The notes beneath the pieces were generated by a model. The model did not search any database. It was not told the DNA's origin and saw nothing but the letters and a program-made list of their open reading frames with translations. DNA of 64,000 nucleotides, taken from assembly GCA_038237925.1 (NCBI GenBank), contig JBBRYF010000004.1, forward strand, positions 1-64,000. Reading direction: 5' to 3'. The stretch's first letter is position 1. Every line of letters begins with the position of its first letter. Positions 59,443 to 64,000 of the stretch are shown one piece after another. The DNA comes from AC-32 sp038237925 (GTDB lineage Bacteria; Actinomycetota; Thermoleophilia; Gaiellales; Gaiellaceae). The position numbers were made by a program, and so were the translations under genes.

Positions 59443-60486
59443 ATGCGGCTCTGGGGGTCAATCGGAGGCGGCCGCGACATGGCGGTCGACCTCGGAACTG
59501 CGAACACGCTCGTGTTCATTCGCGGGCGCGGCATCGTGCTGTTCGAGCCGTCCGTGGTCGCGATCTCCGAGGAGACGGGCCGCGTCCATGCCGTCGGCGC
59601 CGAGGCCAAGCGGATGATCGGCCGCACGCCCGCGTCGATCCGCGCCATACGACCGCTGCGACACGGCGTGATCGCCGACTTCGAGATCACCGAGGAGATG
59701 CTGCGCCACTTCATCTCGAAGGCCGGCGGGTCCCGGTTCAGCTTCGCGCGCGTCGTTCTCTGCGTCCCGAGTGGGATCACCGACGTCGAGCGGCGCGCTG
59801 TCGACGAAGCCACGCGCGCTGCCGGGGCGCGATCGGTCTACCTGATCGAGGAGCCGATGGCCGCTGCGATCGGCGCCAACATGCCGGTCGCGGAGGCGGT
59901 CGCGAGCATGGTGATCGACATCGGCGGCGGCACGACCGAGGTCGCGGTCATCTCGCTCGGCGGGATGGTGGTCTGGGAGTCGATCCGCGTCGGCGGCTAC
60001 GAGATGGACGAGGCGATCGTCGACTACGTCAAGAGCATGCACAAACTGCTGATCGGCCAGGAGACCGCCGAGGCGGCCAAGATCGCCGTCGGGTCGGCCT
60101 GGCCGCTCGACGACCCCGCAGAGACGTCCGTGGCGGGGCGCGACCTCGTCACGGGCTTGCTGCGCCGCGTGACGGTCTCGGGCAGCGAAATTCGCAGGGC
60201 ACTCGAGCCGCCGGTCGGCCGCATCGTGGCCGCTGTCAAGGACACGCTCGAGAGAACCCCGCCGGAGCTCGCTGCGGATCTCGGCGAGCGCGGGATCGTG
60301 CTCGCCGGCGGCGGCGCACTCCTGCGCGGGCTCGACGAGAAGCTCCGCAGTGAGGTCGGCCTGCCGGTCCAGCTCGCCGAGTCGCCGCTGACTTGCGTCG
60401 CCGAGGGCGCAGGCCGCAGCCTCGACGAGCTCGAGACGCTGGACCGGGCCGCGAAGGCCCAGCGCCGCACGCGCAGCCGTCGCTAG
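59443..60486 (+). CDS. mreB: MreB-like actin homologue
   Basis: The 347-residue protein is an actin-fold ATPase of the MreB family. Phosphate-1 motif is AVDLGTANTLVF, connect-1 LIEEPMAAAIGAN, phosphate-2 MVIDIGGGTTEVAVIS and adenosine motif LAGGGALLRGLDE. MreB forms membrane-attached filaments that guide cell-wall synthesis. The usual mreC, mreD, pbp2 and rodA genes are not next to it, so it is an orphan copy, with an unusual N-terminus MRLWGSIGGGRD. Its stop shares CTAG with the convergent zinc-ribbon gene. Confidence 0.93.
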   Translation: MRLWGSIGGGRDMAVDLGTANTLVFIRGRGIVLFEPSVVAISEETGRVHAVGAEAKRMIGRTPASIRAIRPLRHGVIADFEITEEMLRHFISKAGGSRFSFARVVLCVPSGITDVERRAVDEATRAAGARSVYLIEEPMAAAIGANMPVAEAVASMVIDIGGGTTEVAVISLGGMVVWESIRVGGYEMDEAIVDYVKSMHKLLIGQETAEAAKIAVGSAWPLDDPAETSVAGRDLVTGLLRRVTVSGSEIRRALEPPVGRIVAAVKDTLERTPPELAADLGERGIVLAGGGALLRGLDEKLRSEVGLPVQLAESPLTCVAEGAGRSLDELETLDRAAKAQRRTRSRR

Positions 60487-60803
60487 CCGCGCGGGAGGTA
60501 CGCAAGCAGCCGCTCGACTGCGCTCGGCTGAGTTGCCGCGGGAGTCGCCAAGAAGGCGGCCAGCCGCTCCGCCTCTTCTTCCTCGAGCGACACGGCCGCC
60601 TCGGCGACGCCCTCCGCGCTCCAGACGCTGAAGCGCACGTGCGGCTCCTCGGTCAGGTAGCGCGAGACGCGCAGAGCCCGCCCGAAGTCGCGCGGGTGGG
60701 CGCGGAAGAACTCGACGAGCTTGCTGCGCTGCGGCGACGCGCACCAGGGACAGAAGCGGTACGCCGCCTCGAGCTCCCCACCGCACTCGGCACAGACGCG
60801 CAT
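60483..60803 (-). CDS. Small zinc-ribbon protein
   Basis: The 106-residue protein opens with a zinc ribbon (VCAECGGEL, FCPWCASPQ) and continues with a helical domain (KLVEFFRAHPRDFGRALRVS, LEEEEAERLAAFLA). No family is recognised beyond the ribbon. ATG 60803; it lies 27 nt downstream of the permease-YHS gene on the same strand. Confidence 0.78.
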   Translation of the reverse strand: MRVCAECGGELEAAYRFCPWCASPQRSKLVEFFRAHPRDFGRALRVSRYLTEEPHVRFSVWSAEGVAEAAVSLEEEEAERLAAFLATPAATQPSAVERLLAYLPRG

Positions 60804-60830
60804 CTGCCTCCTTTGTCCGACCGAACCGTA

Positions 60831-62045
60831 CTACGCACGCGGGTATCGCTCCGGGTCGGCCTCGAACTTCGCGCGGCAGCCGGGGCCGCAGAAGAAGTGT
60901 CGCTTGCCGCCGTGCTCGAGCGAGAGCGCCTTGCTCCGGTCAACGGTCATGCCGCAGACCGGGTCGCCGGCGCCGCGCCGCAGTGTCAAACCGAAGAGCA
61001 CGGCCGCGACGAGCGTGAACACGATGTTCAGCACCGCCGTGTAGTTCCAGGAGATTCCGCGTTCGGTGATCGACTGGATCGACGGACGCTGAGTCGGCAT
61101 GAGCCCGGTCGCGTCGAAGATCCCGTCGATCGCGAGGGCCGCCGCTGCCATGGCGCCGAACATCAGCCCGACGAGCAGCGCCGCCACCCGCCAGCCGTAG
61201 TAGCGGCCGTAGATGACGACGATCGGGACGATGATCAGGTCGGCGTAGATGAACGCGATCACGCCCGAGAACGAGATCCCGCCGCCCCAGAGCACCGCCG
61301 CCAGCGGGATGTTCCCGACTGAGCACACGAACGATAGCACCGCAACGAGCGGCCCGACGACCACGTTCTCGAGCAGCTGGGGCGCCCCGCCGGTCCCCGT
61401 CAGGAAGAGGCTGTTGAAGAAGTCCTTCGGCAAGAGCGTCACGAAGCCGGCGATCAGGAACCCCGCGCCGATCTCACGCCAGAGCATCTCCCAGTCGCCG
61501 CGGAAGTTGTGCGCCACGTCCGACCAGCCCTGCAGCGAGAACAGGCGCGAACCGCCGGCCGAATGGTGCTGATGGCCGGTGTCGGCGGCCAGGGCGTGCT
61601 CTCGCGTGCGCTCCTCGGCCTGCCGCGACACGAGCACGCGGATGCCGATCCACATCAGCAGGATCAGGAGCAGCCCACCTGCGAACTCGGCGACGGTGAA
61701 CTGCCAGCCGAGGAAGACCCAGATCACGATCCCGATCTCGAAGACGAGGTTCGTCGAGGCGAACTGGAAGACCATCGCCGCCGCGAGACTCGCGTCCTTC
61801 TGGAAGAGCGACTTCGCGATCGCGACGGCGGCGTAGCTGCACGACGAGGATGCGGCACCGAGACCGGACGCCAGCACGAGCGCCTTCGGCCCGCGGCCGC
61901 CGAGAGCCCGCTCGAGCCGGTCGCGCGGCACCCAAGCCTGGACGATCCCCGAGAGCAGGAAGCCGAGCACGAGCGCCCACCAGACCTCCCACGCCATCTG
62001 CGCGCCGTTCCAGAGGCCTTGCGCAAGCTGATCGACCACGTGCAC
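60831..62045 (-). CDS. Permease (DUF318/ArsP-like) with C-terminal YHS domain
   Basis: The 404-residue protein has eight predicted transmembrane helices with the DUF318/ArsP hallmarks ASGLGAASSSCSYAAVAIAK and SFVCSVGNIPLAAVLWGGG. The central loop has a His-rich stretch (GHQHHSAGG). The C-terminal 50 residues are a YHS domain (DPVCGMTVDRSKALSLEHGG, FFCGPGCRAKFEADPERY) that can bind a metal ion. ArsP-like permeases export organo-arsenicals; here a metal or metalloid cargo is inferred from the fused YHS domain. GTG 62045. Confidence 0.9.
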   Translation of the reverse strand: MHVVDQLAQGLWNGAQMAWEVWWALVLGFLLSGIVQAWVPRDRLERALGGRGPKALVLASGLGAASSSCSYAAVAIAKSLFQKDASLAAAMVFQFASTNLVFEIGIVIWVFLGWQFTVAEFAGGLLLILLMWIGIRVLVSRQAEERTREHALAADTGHQHHSAGGSRLFSLQGWSDVAHNFRGDWEMLWREIGAGFLIAGFVTLLPKDFFNSLFLTGTGGAPQLLENVVVGPLVAVLSFVCSVGNIPLAAVLWGGGISFSGVIAFIYADLIIVPIVVIYGRYYGWRVAALLVGLMFGAMAAAALAIDGIFDATGLMPTQRPSIQSITERGISWNYTAVLNIVFTLVAAVLFGLTLRRGAGDPVCGMTVDRSKALSLEHGGKRHFFCGPGCRAKFEADPERYPRA

Positions 62046-62068
62046 GGGCTGACGCTAGCGCGCCGGGG

Positions 62069-63898
<1,830 letters not shown>

Positions 63899-63924
63899 GC
63901 CGAAACCTCCCTTAGAACGCGAAA

Positions 63925-63988
63925 GGCCCGGCTGCTCTCCCGGGCCCCTCGTTGGGCCAGGTCAGCCGAGCTCTCGTCTCACGAGAGC
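63925..63988 (-). promoter_or_regulatory. Two-hairpin leader upstream of glmS
   Basis: On the minus strand the first hairpin is GCTCTCGT/ACGAGAGC (63981-63988 with 63970-63977) and the second is GGCCCGG/CCGGGCC (63940-63946 with 63925-63931), followed by TTTCGCGTT. The second looks like a terminator lying 27-48 nt before the glmS start. GAGAGC in its loop can pair with GCTCTC of the first hairpin, so an alternative fold exists. It may be an attenuator or simply the terminator of the gene to the right. Confidence 0.45.
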
Positions 63989-64000
63989 GGAGATCGTACC

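Noticed and set aside
63925..63988. glmS ribozyme
   Set aside because: The leader is too short and lacks the ribozyme core; only two simple hairpins are present.

Overview
The window is high-GC, densely packed bacterial chromosome. It has many 1-14 nt gene overlaps, frequent GTG starts, seven tRNA genes without an encoded CCA end, and an actinobacterial gene mix (DUF6458-type membrane protein, DrrA-like ABC system, many secreted beta-propellers). This fits a deep-branching actinomycete, probably of the Thermoleophilia (Gaiellales/Solirubrobacterales) type. That placement is inferred from gene content, not from a marker gene. There is no rRNA, CRISPR array, prophage or insertion sequence.

Layout. 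1-4424 (minus): protein quality-control block clpX (cut by the window edge)-clpP-tig, then a bicupin protein and an NAD-dependent epimerase-like protein. 4450-10902: tRNA genes interspersed with small and secreted proteins (CAP domain, DVWAVG-repeat propeller), a DJ-1/PfpI protein and an AI-2E-type permease. 11094-22547: histidine phosphatase, a Gln/Asn-rich curlin-like secreted protein, a cyclase-ATPase-TPR regulator, tRNA-Pro, a second CAP protein, and a response regulator with a giant multi-GAF histidine kinase whose phosphoacceptor His is Arg. 22811-28372 (minus): DrrA/B-like ABC exporter and ileS. 28454-33611: thioredoxin, DUF2231 protein, diacylglycerol-kinase-like lipid kinase, NUDIX hydrolase, cyclic-nucleotide-binding protein and a kelch/YVTN lipoprotein. 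33608-35660 (minus): a compact, overlapping haem/flavin cluster (small membrane protein, ApbE, ferric-reductase-like protein). 35686-40178: beta-lactamase-fold protein, RidA, YbdK-type ligase and secreted proteins. 40291-45719 (plus): ECF sigma factor, anti-sigma-like propeller protein, M14 carboxypeptidase broken by one frameshift, YVTN propeller, a peroxiredoxin with an in-frame UGA at the catalytic Cys position, and a GT-C-like membrane protein. 45722-51940: fabI, subtilase, SDR, MarR and two thiol-redox proteins. 51927-57142 (minus): methyltransferase, cca, alr, nnr, acpS, HAD phosphatase. 57222-63898: arfB, duplicated-domain secreted protein, proline iminopeptidase, orphan mreB, zinc ribbon, permease-YHS protein and glmS.

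The strongest unusual element is at 43420-43878. It reads as a selenocysteine-containing 1-Cys-type peroxiredoxin: a UGA stands exactly where the peroxidatic Cys belongs, and a 7-bp stem with a G-containing 5-nt loop starts 15 nt after the UGA, which fits the bacterial SECIS pattern. Ordinary gene calling would truncate this gene to a start at 43564. Secondary highlights are the histidine-less kinase (residue 1089), the haem/flavin cluster with a possible minimal flavinylation site, a probable CTG start in the ABC permease, the frameshift in a G5 run of the carboxypeptidase, and a roughly 45-nt palindromic repeat present twice (28815 and 57173).
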